DNA of 64,000 nt from CAZAQK01 sp046344715 (GTDB lineage Bacteria; Pseudomonadota; Alphaproteobacteria; Rickettsiales; SXRF01): NCBI GenBank assembly GCA_046344715.1, contig JBKDKX010000006.1, positions 62,001 to 126,000 on the forward strand, in the 5' to 3' direction. Below the pieces are notes generated by a model. The model was not told the origin of the DNA. It ran no database searches and saw nothing but the letters and a program-made list of their open reading frames with translations. Below, piece after piece: positions 26,751 to 34,496 of this stretch (the first letter of the stretch is position 1; the number at the start of each line of letters is the position of its first letter). A program made the translations under genes and the position numbers.

Positions 26751-28706
26751 TTAAATCCCAGTGCCCGCGTAATCTTGGCTGCGGGTTTCATCCAACGCCA
26801 AATTCTTTACCGGCTCAACCAAATGATGATCAACATATTTAAGTAATGACTCCACACATGCAGCAATACTTGCTTCCTCTGTATTAAGCACAAGATCCGG
26901 ATTTTCCGGCTCTTCGTACGGTGCGCTGATGCCGGTAAAATCTTTTATCTCCCCTGCCCGCGCTTTTTTATACAACCCCTTCACATCGCGTTTTTCACAC
27001 GCTTCCACCGACGCCTTGATATAAATATTGTGGAAGAAATCCGGTGCAATCGCACGCGCCTGCCTGCGGTCTTCGCGGTATGGTGAAATAAATGAAGCAA
27101 TCACAATCGTTCCTGCCTGTGCAAAGAGCGCGGCAACTTCCGCGACACGACGGATATTTTCACTGCGGTCTTGTGGCGCAAAACCTAAGTCACGGTTTAA
27201 GCCTTTCCTTACATTGTCACCATCGAGCATGAACACATGGTAGCCTTTATCAAACAGGCGTTTTTGCACCTGCGCTGCGATGGTGGACTTACCAGAACCA
27301 GAAAGGCCGGTAAACCACAATACACCACCAAAATGGCCATTTTGCAGCGCACGCTGGCGGATATCAATTCCGGTAGTTGTCTCAGAAAGGTTTTTGGATT
27401 TTACTTCTTTCCCACGGTCCACCCGCTGGTCATAAAATCCTTCCATGCTGATGATGCCACCACCCGCCACATCATAATCTTGCAATATCACGAAGCGGCC
27501 AAGCTGCGGATTTGCAGTGAATTCATCCAGTGCCACCACGGTGCGCGTGCGCATCACCACTTCCGCCACATTATTGCGCTCCACACGATTAGCTGGCATC
27601 TGCGCCAGCGTATCAGCATCAATCACATGTTCGATGGTTTTTACTTCCGCCATCACTGTTGCTGTACCGAGCTTTATTTTATAGCGTTTGCCTTCTTCCA
27701 GTGGTTTATGCCCCAGCCAGAAAATGCGTGCACGAAACAGGTTGCTTAGGATCGGCGCAGCTGCTTCATGACTTGCAACATGCCCGCGCTCAACAAAAAT
27801 CTGATCATCCAGCGTGATGCCCACGCTTTGGCCAGCATGTATTTCTTTGATAGCTGAGGTTTCTGGCCATGTTTCAATGCTTGCCACCTTAGCTTTTGCA
27901 TTGCTTGGTGAGAATATCAGCGTATCACCTACCTTAAGCGTTCCGCTTTCGATTCGACCTGCGAGAATGCGCCGCTCATCGAATTTATACACATCTTGAA
28001 TCGGAAACCGCAGAGGTTTACTGGTGTCTGCTTTTGCCACGTCAACATGCTCAAGCGCATCAATAACACTATCGCCTTTATACCATTTCAAATTCGATGT
28101 AACTTCTGCAATGCCATCACCCTCACGCGCAGAAACAGGAATGAAACAGGTTGGTTCTACACCTACTGTTTTTAGGTACGCACGATATTCTTTTTCGATG
28201 TTTGCAAAAATTTTCTGGTCATACCCCACCATATCCATTTTGTTGACGATAACAGCAATCTGTCGCACACCCAACAAATGCAGAAGATACCCATGTCGCT
28301 TGCTTTGGTCGCGGATACCTTCCTTGGCATCAATAATCAGCAATGCAGCATCGGCCTGCGCTGCGCCGGTTATCATATTTTTTAGGAATTCTTTATGCCC
28401 AGGCGCATCAATAATCACCACATCGCGGTGTTTGGTGCGCAGCCATATTTGCGTGGTATCAATTGTAATGCCTTGGTCACGTTCGGCCTGCAATGCATCA
28501 AGCAAAAATGACCATTCAAAGGGCATACCACGCTTTTTGCAGCTTGCCTGAATGGCTTCAAACTTTCCATCCGGCAAAGAATGCGTATCATGTAGCAATC
28601 TGCCTACGAGTGTAGACTTCCCATGATCCACATGGCCGACAATCACTAATTTTAGTTGCTGGCGAGAAGACGATTGCAGACCAAGTAATTTCTTTAGCGG
28701 GTTCAT
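26751..28706 (-). CDS. cysNC: bifunctional sulfate adenylyltransferase subunit 1 / adenylylsulfate kinase
   Basis: CysN is the GTPase regulatory subunit that drives APS formation with CysD; the fused CysC domain phosphorylates APS to PAPS. GTPase motifs: GHVDHGKSTL near residue 24, DAPGHKEFLKNM and NKMDMVGYD. The kinase domain starts near 450 with FTGLSGSGKST, DGDNVRKGLNRDLGF and SFISPYREDR. Starting at the ATG one base after the cysD stop gives 651 residues and the family-like start MNPLKKLL; the longer frame overlaps cysD by 19 codons. Cotranscribed with cysD, cysH, siroheme synthase and cysI. Confidence 0.95.
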   Translation of the reverse strand: MNPLKKLLGLQSSSRQQLKLVIVGHVDHGKSTLVGRLLHDTHSLPDGKFEAIQASCKKRGMPFEWSFLLDALQAERDQGITIDTTQIWLRTKHRDVVIIDAPGHKEFLKNMITGAAQADAALLIIDAKEGIRDQSKRHGYLLHLLGVRQIAVIVNKMDMVGYDQKIFANIEKEYRAYLKTVGVEPTCFIPVSAREGDGIAEVTSNLKWYKGDSVIDALEHVDVAKADTSKPLRFPIQDVYKFDERRILAGRIESGTLKVGDTLIFSPSNAKAKVASIETWPETSAIKEIHAGQSVGITLDDQIFVERGHVASHEAAAPILSNLFRARIFWLGHKPLEEGKRYKIKLGTATVMAEVKTIEHVIDADTLAQMPANRVERNNVAEVVMRTRTVVALDEFTANPQLGRFVILQDYDVAGGGIISMEGFYDQRVDRGKEVKSKNLSETTTGIDIRQRALQNGHFGGVLWFTGLSGSGKSTIAAQVQKRLFDKGYHVFMLDGDNVRKGLNRDLGFAPQDRSENIRRVAEVAALFAQAGTIVIASFISPYREDRRQARAIAPDFFHNIYIKASVEACEKRDVKGLYKKARAGEIKDFTGISAPYEEPENPDLVLNTEEASIAACVESLLKYVDHHLVEPVKNLALDETRSQDYAGTGI

Positions 28707-28707
28707 A

Positions 28708-29544
28708 TCACATATACCCATCTGCGCGCAGGCGTTCGAAACTCGATTCATCCTCATCTGCACCCATCGGGCGGCCAGAGCGTTCGGATACTTTGGTGGT
28801 TTTTAATTCTTCAATAATTTCTTCAATGGTTGCTGCACTGCTTGCAATCGGCCATGTGATGCCTTTCTCGCCGAGCGAACGGAAGCGCATCATCTGCCCG
28901 CCAAAACTACGGCCTTCAAACTCATGATATTCGCGTGCAAAATACAGCGGCACGATGGGAATATTCTCGCGTTTGATATATTGCCAGATGTCCAGCTCTG
29001 TCCAATGCAACAATGGATGTATGCGAAGCGATGTTCCGGGTGCGAAATCGGTTTTATACTGATCCCAGAATTCGGGCGGCTGTTCTTTTACATCCCATCC
29101 ACCTTCCACGCCGCGTGGCGAGAACACACGCTCCTTCGCCCGCGTTGCTTCTTCATCGCGCCTAATACCTGCAATCACTCCGCTAAATCCATGGCTATCT
29201 AGCACTTGCTTCAAACCCAGCGTTTTACGCGATGCAACACGTGCCGCATGCGGCAATGAAACGTCAGTTTCTTCAATTGGCGGGCAAATAGGTGCAATCA
29301 GATTGATGTTCCATTCTTTCACGTACCTGTCACGGAAGGCATAGACCTCTTCCATTTCCAGCTCGGTATCGCAATGAATAAGCGGAAACGGCACCTGCCC
29401 GAAAAATGCCTTGCGTGCTAAGTGAATCATAACATTAGAATCTTTTCCGAATGACCACAGCATGGCGAGCTTGTCGATGGCATGGAACGCTTCACGGAAG
29501 ATGTATATGGATTGATTTTCTAGCCTATCTAAATGGTCCATCAT
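28708..29544 (-). CDS. cysD: sulfate adenylyltransferase subunit 2
   Basis: CysD transfers AMP from ATP to sulfate. The PP-loop signature WSFGKDSNVM is at about residues 30-39, followed by HCDTELEMEEVYAFRD, GIRRDEEATRAKERVFSPRG, HPLLHWTELDIWQYI and the C-terminal MRFRSLGEKGITWPI. The 278 residues are slightly shorter than many homologues, mainly at the N-terminus. The start overlaps cysH by four bases. The protein acts as a heterodimer with CysNC encoded directly downstream. Confidence 0.96.
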   Translation of the reverse strand: MMDHLDRLENQSIYIFREAFHAIDKLAMLWSFGKDSNVMIHLARKAFFGQVPFPLIHCDTELEMEEVYAFRDRYVKEWNINLIAPICPPIEETDVSLPHAARVASRKTLGLKQVLDSHGFSGVIAGIRRDEEATRAKERVFSPRGVEGGWDVKEQPPEFWDQYKTDFAPGTSLRIHPLLHWTELDIWQYIKRENIPIVPLYFAREYHEFEGRSFGGQMMRFRSLGEKGITWPIASSAATIEEIIEELKTTKVSERSGRPMGADEDESSFERLRADGYM

Positions 29545-30278
29545 ACACTCCAGTCACTTATCGTATCCGACGACAAATGAATGCCGCATTCGGTTTTCTT
29601 TTCATCTTCAATACCAATCGTATGCGCCCAGCGGCCTGCACGCTCATCCTGCCCTGCTTCCACTTTTGCCGTGCATGGCGCGCAACCGATAGAAAGATAA
29701 CCTTCCTTCACCAGCGGATGCTCCGGCAGTTTGCGCTCTTTTGTTTCTTTTTTCTGGCGGTCTTTGTCCCAGAAGGCAAGTGGGTTGATGCGGAAAATGC
29801 CTTTGTCATCGAGTTCGATCGTCTGCATTTCAGCGCGATCCTGCGTCTGGTAACGTTTGCGGCCAGTAATCAGTGCAGAAAGTTTTAATTGCTCCACAGC
29901 GCGGTTAAGCGGCTCCACCTTGCGCAGCCAGCAGCAGCGGTTCGGTTGCGTGTTCCACAGCTTTCCGTCCGGATCTATGCGTTTTTCCATTTCAACATCG
30001 GGTGTCAGCCAATGCACATTAGAAAGGCCAAGCTGCGCGGAAAGCGTACGCGCATACTCCAGTGTTTCAGGGAAATGTTTGTGTGTTTCCAGAAATAGTA
30101 CGGGTGTTGCCTTATCCACTTCGGCTACCAACGCAAGCAGCAACGCTGCATCTGCACCGAAGGAGGAAATAAGACCAATCTTTCCCTTGAATTCATCACG
30201 AATCATCACGCGCAGCAGCGGCAATGCATCTAACGATCCATAAAACATCTGCAGGCGTGAGAGGGATACATCACTCAT
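29541..30278 (-). CDS. cysH: adenylyl-sulfate / phosphoadenylyl-sulfate reductase, iron-sulfur type
   Basis: CysH reduces APS or PAPS to sulfite with thioredoxin. The 245-residue protein has the complete [4Fe-4S] ligand set C115-C116 (CCWLRKVEPL) and C199 and C202 (GCAPCTAKVEAG), and the catalytic cysteine C231 in KKTECGIHL near the C-terminus. The cluster type is usually tied to APS use, yet this operon also carries an APS kinase domain, so substrate preference is open. The nucleotide-binding loop reads SSFGADAAL. It overlaps the flanking genes by four bases on both sides. Confidence 0.94.
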   Translation of the reverse strand: MSDVSLSRLQMFYGSLDALPLLRVMIRDEFKGKIGLISSFGADAALLLALVAEVDKATPVLFLETHKHFPETLEYARTLSAQLGLSNVHWLTPDVEMEKRIDPDGKLWNTQPNRCCWLRKVEPLNRAVEQLKLSALITGRKRYQTQDRAEMQTIELDDKGIFRINPLAFWDKDRQKKETKERKLPEHPLVKEGYLSIGCAPCTAKVEAGQDERAGRWAHTIGIEDEKKTECGIHLSSDTISDWSV

Positions 30279-30856
30279 GCGCTTTTCTTTCTGTCATCCT
30301 GAGTCGTAGGCGAAGGATCTTTAGATTCTTCGCTACGCTCAGAATGACAAAGATTAAGCCAGCCCTTTTCTTTAATATAGGCTTCACTAAGCTGCATCAT
30401 CTCATGCATGGGCTTGCCCTGTTTTTTCCACTCAAGGCGTTTACTTGCGGCCTCTGCCACGCGGCCTTCCCAGGCTGCATCGAATATGTCTGCGATGTAA
30501 TCCCGTATCTTGCGCGCAAGCGTGGGCGATGCGCCGCTGGTGGACACCGCAATGATCAGATCACCACGCCGTACATTGGCAGTAAAATAAAAATCGCAGA
30601 GATCATTCACATCTTCCACATTCACGAGTTTTCCTGCACTGCGTGCAAGTGCTGCAATATGTTCAGATTCCGCGCGCGAAAGCCCAGCCACCATCACAAT
30701 TGTGTGTTTAGCAATATCATCCGCACTGGCAGTTTCCTGCACGGTTACGTGCACAGCGCCAGCATCATGCAGCATCTGCAGACGGCGCGCAACCAGCTCA
30801 CCATTGCCTACCAGCAGAACCGGAATTTTTGCTACATTGAGTGCGATAGGATACAT
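30275..30856 (-). CDS. siroheme synthase N-terminal type (precorrin-2 dehydrogenase)
   Basis: 193 residues matching the CysG N-terminal / Met8 domain, which makes sirohydrochlorin from precorrin-2 for the sulfite reductase cofactor. The dinucleotide-binding motif is VLLVGNGELVARR at 13-25, followed by NVEDVNDLCDFYFTANVRRGDL and AVSTSGASPTLARKIR. The methyltransferase half of CysG is absent. The last 24 or so residues (from CHSERSEESKDP) are encoded by a dispersed palindromic repeat and are foreign to the family. It overlaps cysH by four bases and starts directly after the MafI-like gene. Confidence 0.9.
   Translation of the reverse strand: MYPIALNVAKIPVLLVGNGELVARRLQMLHDAGAVHVTVQETASADDIAKHTIVMVAGLSRAESEHIAALARSAGKLVNVEDVNDLCDFYFTANVRRGDLIIAVSTSGASPTLARKIRDYIADIFDAAWEGRVAEAASKRLEWKKQGKPMHEMMQLSEAYIKEKGWLNLCHSERSEESKDPSPTTQDDRKKSA
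30293..30348. repeat. palindromic dispersed repeat forming the 3' end of the siroheme synthase gene
   Basis: A 56-base near-perfect palindrome beginning gtcatcctgag and ending ctcagaatgac. Repeats of this kind, encoding HSERSEES-type peptides when they fall inside genes, are known from many bacterial genomes. Here it supplies the C-terminal codons of the gene rather than lying between genes. The RNA would fold into a long hairpin just upstream of the cysH start. Confidence 0.85.
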
Positions 30857-31135
30857 TTACACTTCGTTTCCTTTTTCAAAACGAGATATCATTTCATTGG
30901 ACCGTATTTGTAAAATACCTACTAATTCTAATAATTTTTTTCTCAATGTATCATCATTCCGAATTTCATTTTCTACCACATCTGCAAGCGTTTCGAGAGC
31001 CAATCCATACTCTGCAACATCAATAAATTCAGTGATTAAATCAAAGTTCGTCTTACTGAGATGATGTGCACAACCAGCAAGTAATTCTTTTAACTTGCCA
31101 GCAATTTCCATGTAATATGCATTACTCTTAGGCAT
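30857..31135 (-). CDS. MafI-like immunity protein, orphan
   Basis: 92 residues from the ATG at 31135. The central FIDVAEYGLALETLADVV closely resembles the (H)GEYGLALE motif of MafI-family immunity proteins, which neutralise secreted Maf toxins; the remainder is acidic and helical. No toxin gene is adjacent. It is embedded between cysI and the siroheme synthase gene, on the same strand, with only two bases to cysI's stop and none to the next start, so it must be cotranscribed. The family assignment rests on one motif. Confidence 0.55.
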   Translation of the reverse strand: MPKSNAYYMEIAGKLKELLAGCAHHLSKTNFDLITEFIDVAEYGLALETLADVVENEIRNDDTLRKKLLELVGILQIRSNEMISRFEKGNEV

Positions 31136-31137
31136 AT

Positions 31138-32871
31138 TCACTTCACCCAACTCGCATCCAAAAATGTATTTGCCGTTGCCTGTTTCATGCCTTCAATGCC
31201 AATACGATGACAGAAATCACCAAACCCTTCACCCTCTTCGCGCTTAGCATGCCACTGCGCGAACATCGGCTCGAGCGATGCTGCAATAAGATCATACGGC
31301 ACTTTATCAAACACTTTGGTGTTAAGCCGCGTACCTTCAAAATCTCCGCCGATATAAAGCGCGTACGTATCCGGCGTACGGCCAACAATGCCAATATCAC
31401 CCACATATGGGCGTGAGCAACCATTTGGGCAACCAGCAATACGGATGGCTATATTTTCATCGATTACCCCTTGTCGCCTCATCACTTCTTCCAGTGATGC
31501 AATCAGCGGATGCGCCACTCGCTCCGCCTCCGCCAAGGCCTTGCCACAGGTAGGCAGAGATACACAAGCCAAGAAATTCTTGGCCATCAGCGATAAATCT
31601 TCTTTGAGTTTAATACCATGCTTGCGAAGAATATTCTCAATCGCTGGTTTTTCTGACGCCTCTATATCGCACAGCAAAATATTCTGGTCGGCGGTTAAGC
31701 GAATATCCATGCCATACTCGAGAATTACCGCACGAAGTCCCGTGCGAATTTGCATTTCATCCGTATCAATAATGCGCCCGCTGGAAATCGGCACGCCTAA
31801 GAACCATTTACCGTCGCCCTGCGTGTGCCAGCCCATATGATCCACCACGCCCCATTTTTTCATTGGGTGCGGCGCGTCCATGATGCGGCCCAAATATTTT
31901 TCCAGCTCCGCTTTAATCCAGCCGGTGCCTTTTTCTGCCACCAAATATTTCAGGCGTGCATGCTGGCGGTTGCTGCGATCGCCATAATCGCGCTGGAGTT
32001 TTATTACGGCTTCGGTTGCAGGAATAAACAAGTCCTGCGGCACATACATGATATTCTGTGCAAGATACGGAAATGTTTTGGGCGTATTGTGCTTCATGCC
32101 AAGCCCGCCGCCAAGCGCAAAATTATAGCCCTTATGCTCCTGCTGCTCGCCTTCAAATAATGAAAGTATCGCAAGGTCATTGCACAGCGCATCCATGCAA
32201 TTATCATCCGGCGCGCCAAGTGCAATTTTGAATTTGCGCGGCATATAGGTTTCGCCGTATAGCGGCTCACCCGCAGCAGGTTCAGGATTAAACGCATAAT
32301 CAGCCACGCGCTCGCCATCCAGCCACACTTCATAATAGGAATTGGTTTTGGGCGCGCAATGTTTGGCAAGCAGGAAGGTATCTTCTTCCAGTTTCGCATG
32401 TTCACGATCTTTGATGGGTGCCGGGCAAGTGATGATATTGCGCACCACATCACCGCAACCACCAAGCGTAGAAAGCAGCAGATGGTTGATGTCGGCGATG
32501 AGTGGTTTCATGCCGGTTTTTTTGATGCAGTGGAACTGGAAGGTCTCACGCGTGGTAATGCGCATCGTGCCGTTCGCATATTTTTCTGAAAGCACATCAA
32601 GCGCCACATACTGTGCGGCGGTAAGCTGCCCACCCGGGCATTTCATGCGCACCATGAACTCGTATTCTTTATCCAGCCCCTTTTGCTTGCGCTCGGTGGC
32701 CGAGTCACGGTCGTAACCAAAATAGCTGCCATGGAATTTAAGCAACTCATACGTGGCATCCGACACTTCCGGTGTTGAATTATCGGCAAGTTCTTCGGCT
32801 ATCGAGCCTTTGAGATAGTTGCTCGTTTTCTTGATGGTTTCCTGCGAGGAGAGCTTTACTTGGTCAGTCAT
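31138..32871 (-). CDS. cysI: assimilatory sulfite reductase hemoprotein subunit
   Basis: CysI reduces sulfite to sulfide on a siroheme coupled to a [4Fe-4S] cluster. The 577 residues carry the two halves of the family fold (MRITTRETFQFHCIKK; GDVVRNIITCPAP) and the cluster ligands in SLPTCGKALAEAERV and AGCPNGCSRPYVGDIG. The usual flavoprotein partner CysJ is not in the window; the NfnAB-like protein at the other end of the operon is a candidate electron donor. The gene is first in the cys transcript; the 60 bases upstream are AT-rich and probably hold the promoter. Confidence 0.95.
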   Translation of the reverse strand: MTDQVKLSSQETIKKTSNYLKGSIAEELADNSTPEVSDATYELLKFHGSYFGYDRDSATERKQKGLDKEYEFMVRMKCPGGQLTAAQYVALDVLSEKYANGTMRITTRETFQFHCIKKTGMKPLIADINHLLLSTLGGCGDVVRNIITCPAPIKDREHAKLEEDTFLLAKHCAPKTNSYYEVWLDGERVADYAFNPEPAAGEPLYGETYMPRKFKIALGAPDDNCMDALCNDLAILSLFEGEQQEHKGYNFALGGGLGMKHNTPKTFPYLAQNIMYVPQDLFIPATEAVIKLQRDYGDRSNRQHARLKYLVAEKGTGWIKAELEKYLGRIMDAPHPMKKWGVVDHMGWHTQGDGKWFLGVPISSGRIIDTDEMQIRTGLRAVILEYGMDIRLTADQNILLCDIEASEKPAIENILRKHGIKLKEDLSLMAKNFLACVSLPTCGKALAEAERVAHPLIASLEEVMRRQGVIDENIAIRIAGCPNGCSRPYVGDIGIVGRTPDTYALYIGGDFEGTRLNTKVFDKVPYDLIAASLEPMFAQWHAKREEGEGFGDFCHRIGIEGMKQATANTFLDASWVK

Positions 32872-32932
32872 AATGCGTTTTTAAGTTGTTTAATTATATG
32901 TATAACATTATCATATAGTATAATTAATTATA

Positions 32933-33712
32933 TTACATATTATTAGTGTGTATATTGATGGTTTCCTGCATTATCTTCAATAAGTTAAACTGATCAGTAA
33001 ATACTACACCGCAGAATAATGCCAATGCCAATGCCGGACCGAACGGGAAGAGCTTCCCCCTGCCCAAACCTCGCCATATGAGGCCGGTGACCACCCCAAA
33101 CAGGCCAGAGAAGAACAAAAACGGTACAAAATTGCTGATAGTAAGCCACACGCCGGCAACGGCAAAAAACTTTACATCGCCATACCCCAGCCCCTCGGTT
33201 TTGCGCAACAAACGGTACCCATGATGAAGGGCAAGCCCCATGCCCGCCCCTGCTAAAAATCCATACAATACATTCATCCAATCCGTGCCCTGCGCCCAGT
33301 GAAACGCAAGGCCAAGCGGCAGCAGCGCCACATGCACACAGTCAGGGATGATGTAATGCTCCAGATCCACCACGATCATGATAAGGAGTGCGACTGCAAA
33401 GAGCGCAACCATCACGCCAGAAAAGGTGAGGCCGAACTTGCCGTAAACCAGCAGGAATGTGCACAAAGTCACCAGTTCAATGATGGGGTAACGCACACCA
33501 ATCGGGTTTTCGCAATGCCGACATTTGCCGCCGGAGGTAAGCCACGAAAGCACGGGGAATAAGTCCTTGAACCCCAGCTTGGTTTTGCATTGTGGGCACT
33601 GCGAGGGTTTCACCACAATATCTTCCTCGCGCGGCAGCCGCCACGCCGCCAGCGTTACAAAGCTGCCGAAGGTCAGGCCGGTGAGGATAATAAAGAGGAG
33701 TTCAGCAGTCAT
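32933..33712 (-). CDS. pilD: prepilin peptidase / methyltransferase
   Basis: 259 residues, about eight membrane segments. PilD cleaves and N-methylates prepilins at the inner membrane. The methylase-associated zinc site is formed by C39, C42, C64 and C67; the peptidase aspartates are D116 (in VVDLEHYIIPD) and D179 (in GLGYGDVKFF). The N-terminal GSFVTLAAWRLP replaces the more common GSFLNVVIYRLP. It is separate from the main pilus operon, lying behind cysI. It would process the pilins of that system, which are not in this window. Confidence 0.94.
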   Translation of the reverse strand: MTAELLFIILTGLTFGSFVTLAAWRLPREEDIVVKPSQCPQCKTKLGFKDLFPVLSWLTSGGKCRHCENPIGVRYPIIELVTLCTFLLVYGKFGLTFSGVMVALFAVALLIMIVVDLEHYIIPDCVHVALLPLGLAFHWAQGTDWMNVLYGFLAGAGMGLALHHGYRLLRKTEGLGYGDVKFFAVAGVWLTISNFVPFLFFSGLFGVVTGLIWRGLGRGKLFPFGPALALALFCGVVFTDQFNLLKIMQETINIHTNNM

Positions 33713-33875
33713 GAATCACAATGAGTAGTTATGGCTCTGGAATTTAATGCATTTTTTCTCAAAGACCAATGACTAAATACATAAAGCTGCTTCACGAAAA
33801 TGTCATATAACTACGCTTGGCTTGCGCAAGACAGCATGTTAACTTTTATTAACACGCCAAAAAGAAAGAGTCCTA

Positions 33876-34241
33876 ATGACCAGAAGAAAAACTAATGGTA
33901 ACTCAGCCGCCTACCATCTTCTTGAAACAAGAAGCTCACAAGCAAGACTTAGTCCAAAAGAAGAATTGATTGCAGCGATTGGGGATAAATTAGCTGAAAG
34001 AAGAATTTTTACTCAAGGTATAAACCTTGTCGAGAAGGGCGGCTTAACGACTGCCATCAGTTTCTCGTTCCCTACAGATACTACAAGCGATGTTCTGCAT
34101 GCAATTGGAGTAAGCGAACGTGATGTGGAACGACACAGCTTCGATGATACCAATCACCCAGATAAACCACGCTATGCCATTATACGCAGCGAGCCTTTGC
34201 TGAAAGTACTGGGTGTTGAGCAACCACAACGTTGGCGATAA
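33876..34241 (+). CDS. hypothetical protein, 121 residues
   Basis: No family is recognised. A soluble protein starting MTRRKTNGNSAAYHLLE with an AAAGAAAGAG sequence upstream that may be its binding site. The middle has LTTAISFSFPTDTTSDVLHA and the C-terminus PRYAIIRSEPLLKVLGV. No membrane segment or signal peptide. It is monocistronic between the divergent pilD gene and a repeat-rich stretch. Confidence 0.55.
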   Translation: MTRRKTNGNSAAYHLLETRSSQARLSPKEELIAAIGDKLAERRIFTQGINLVEKGGLTTAISFSFPTDTTSDVLHAIGVSERDVERHSFDDTNHPDKPRYAIIRSEPLLKVLGVEQPQRWR

Positions 34242-34244
34242 CAA

Positions 34245-34277
34245 TCATAAATTCGCTGGCATGAGGCTCTTGCTGCC
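34245..34277 (-). pseudogene. duplicate remnant of an acyl-CoA dehydrogenase 3' end
   Basis: On the minus strand these bases encode GSKSLMPANL followed by a TGA stop, matching in eight of ten residues the C-terminus GSKSMMAANL of the acyl-CoA dehydrogenase at 34497. The frame is closed by a stop a codon or two upstream, so only this tip survives. Several codons differ synonymously, so it is an old duplicate. Confidence 0.65.
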
Positions 34278-34289
34278 ATATTATTTTTT

Positions 34290-34493
34290 GTCATTCCGGA
34301 AGCTGAAGCCAGCAGGCAAGGCTGTCCAAAATCCATGGCTCAACATATAGGAAAAATAAGCAGGACTGTCAGCAGACAGTCCGTGGCTAATAGATTGCCA
34401 CGCTCGCCTGCTGGCTTCGCTACGGATAAATAAGCATATGCTGCACGATGGATTCCGTGCTCGTGTTTCTGCTGAAACACTCCACGGAATGAC
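34290..34493. repeat. dispersed repeat element with nested inverted repeats
   Basis: About 204 bases bounded by gtcattccgg and ccacggaatgac. Inside, agccagcaggc (about 34307-34317) pairs with gcctgctggct (about 34406-34416), and gactgtc pairs with gacagtc around a short loop. No open frame of note. It separates the two copies of the acyl-CoA dehydrogenase tip and reaches to within four bases of the functional gene's stop codon. Confidence 0.75.
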
Positions 34494-34496
34494 AGG

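Noticed and set aside
32872..32932. AT-rich short inverted repeats as an attachment site or tRNA remnant
   Set aside because: Very low complexity, no tRNA arm or duplicated att core found; more likely the cysI promoter region.
34290..34493. Degenerate insertion sequence with transposase
   Set aside because: No open frame or transposase motif in any frame; only nested inverted repeats.
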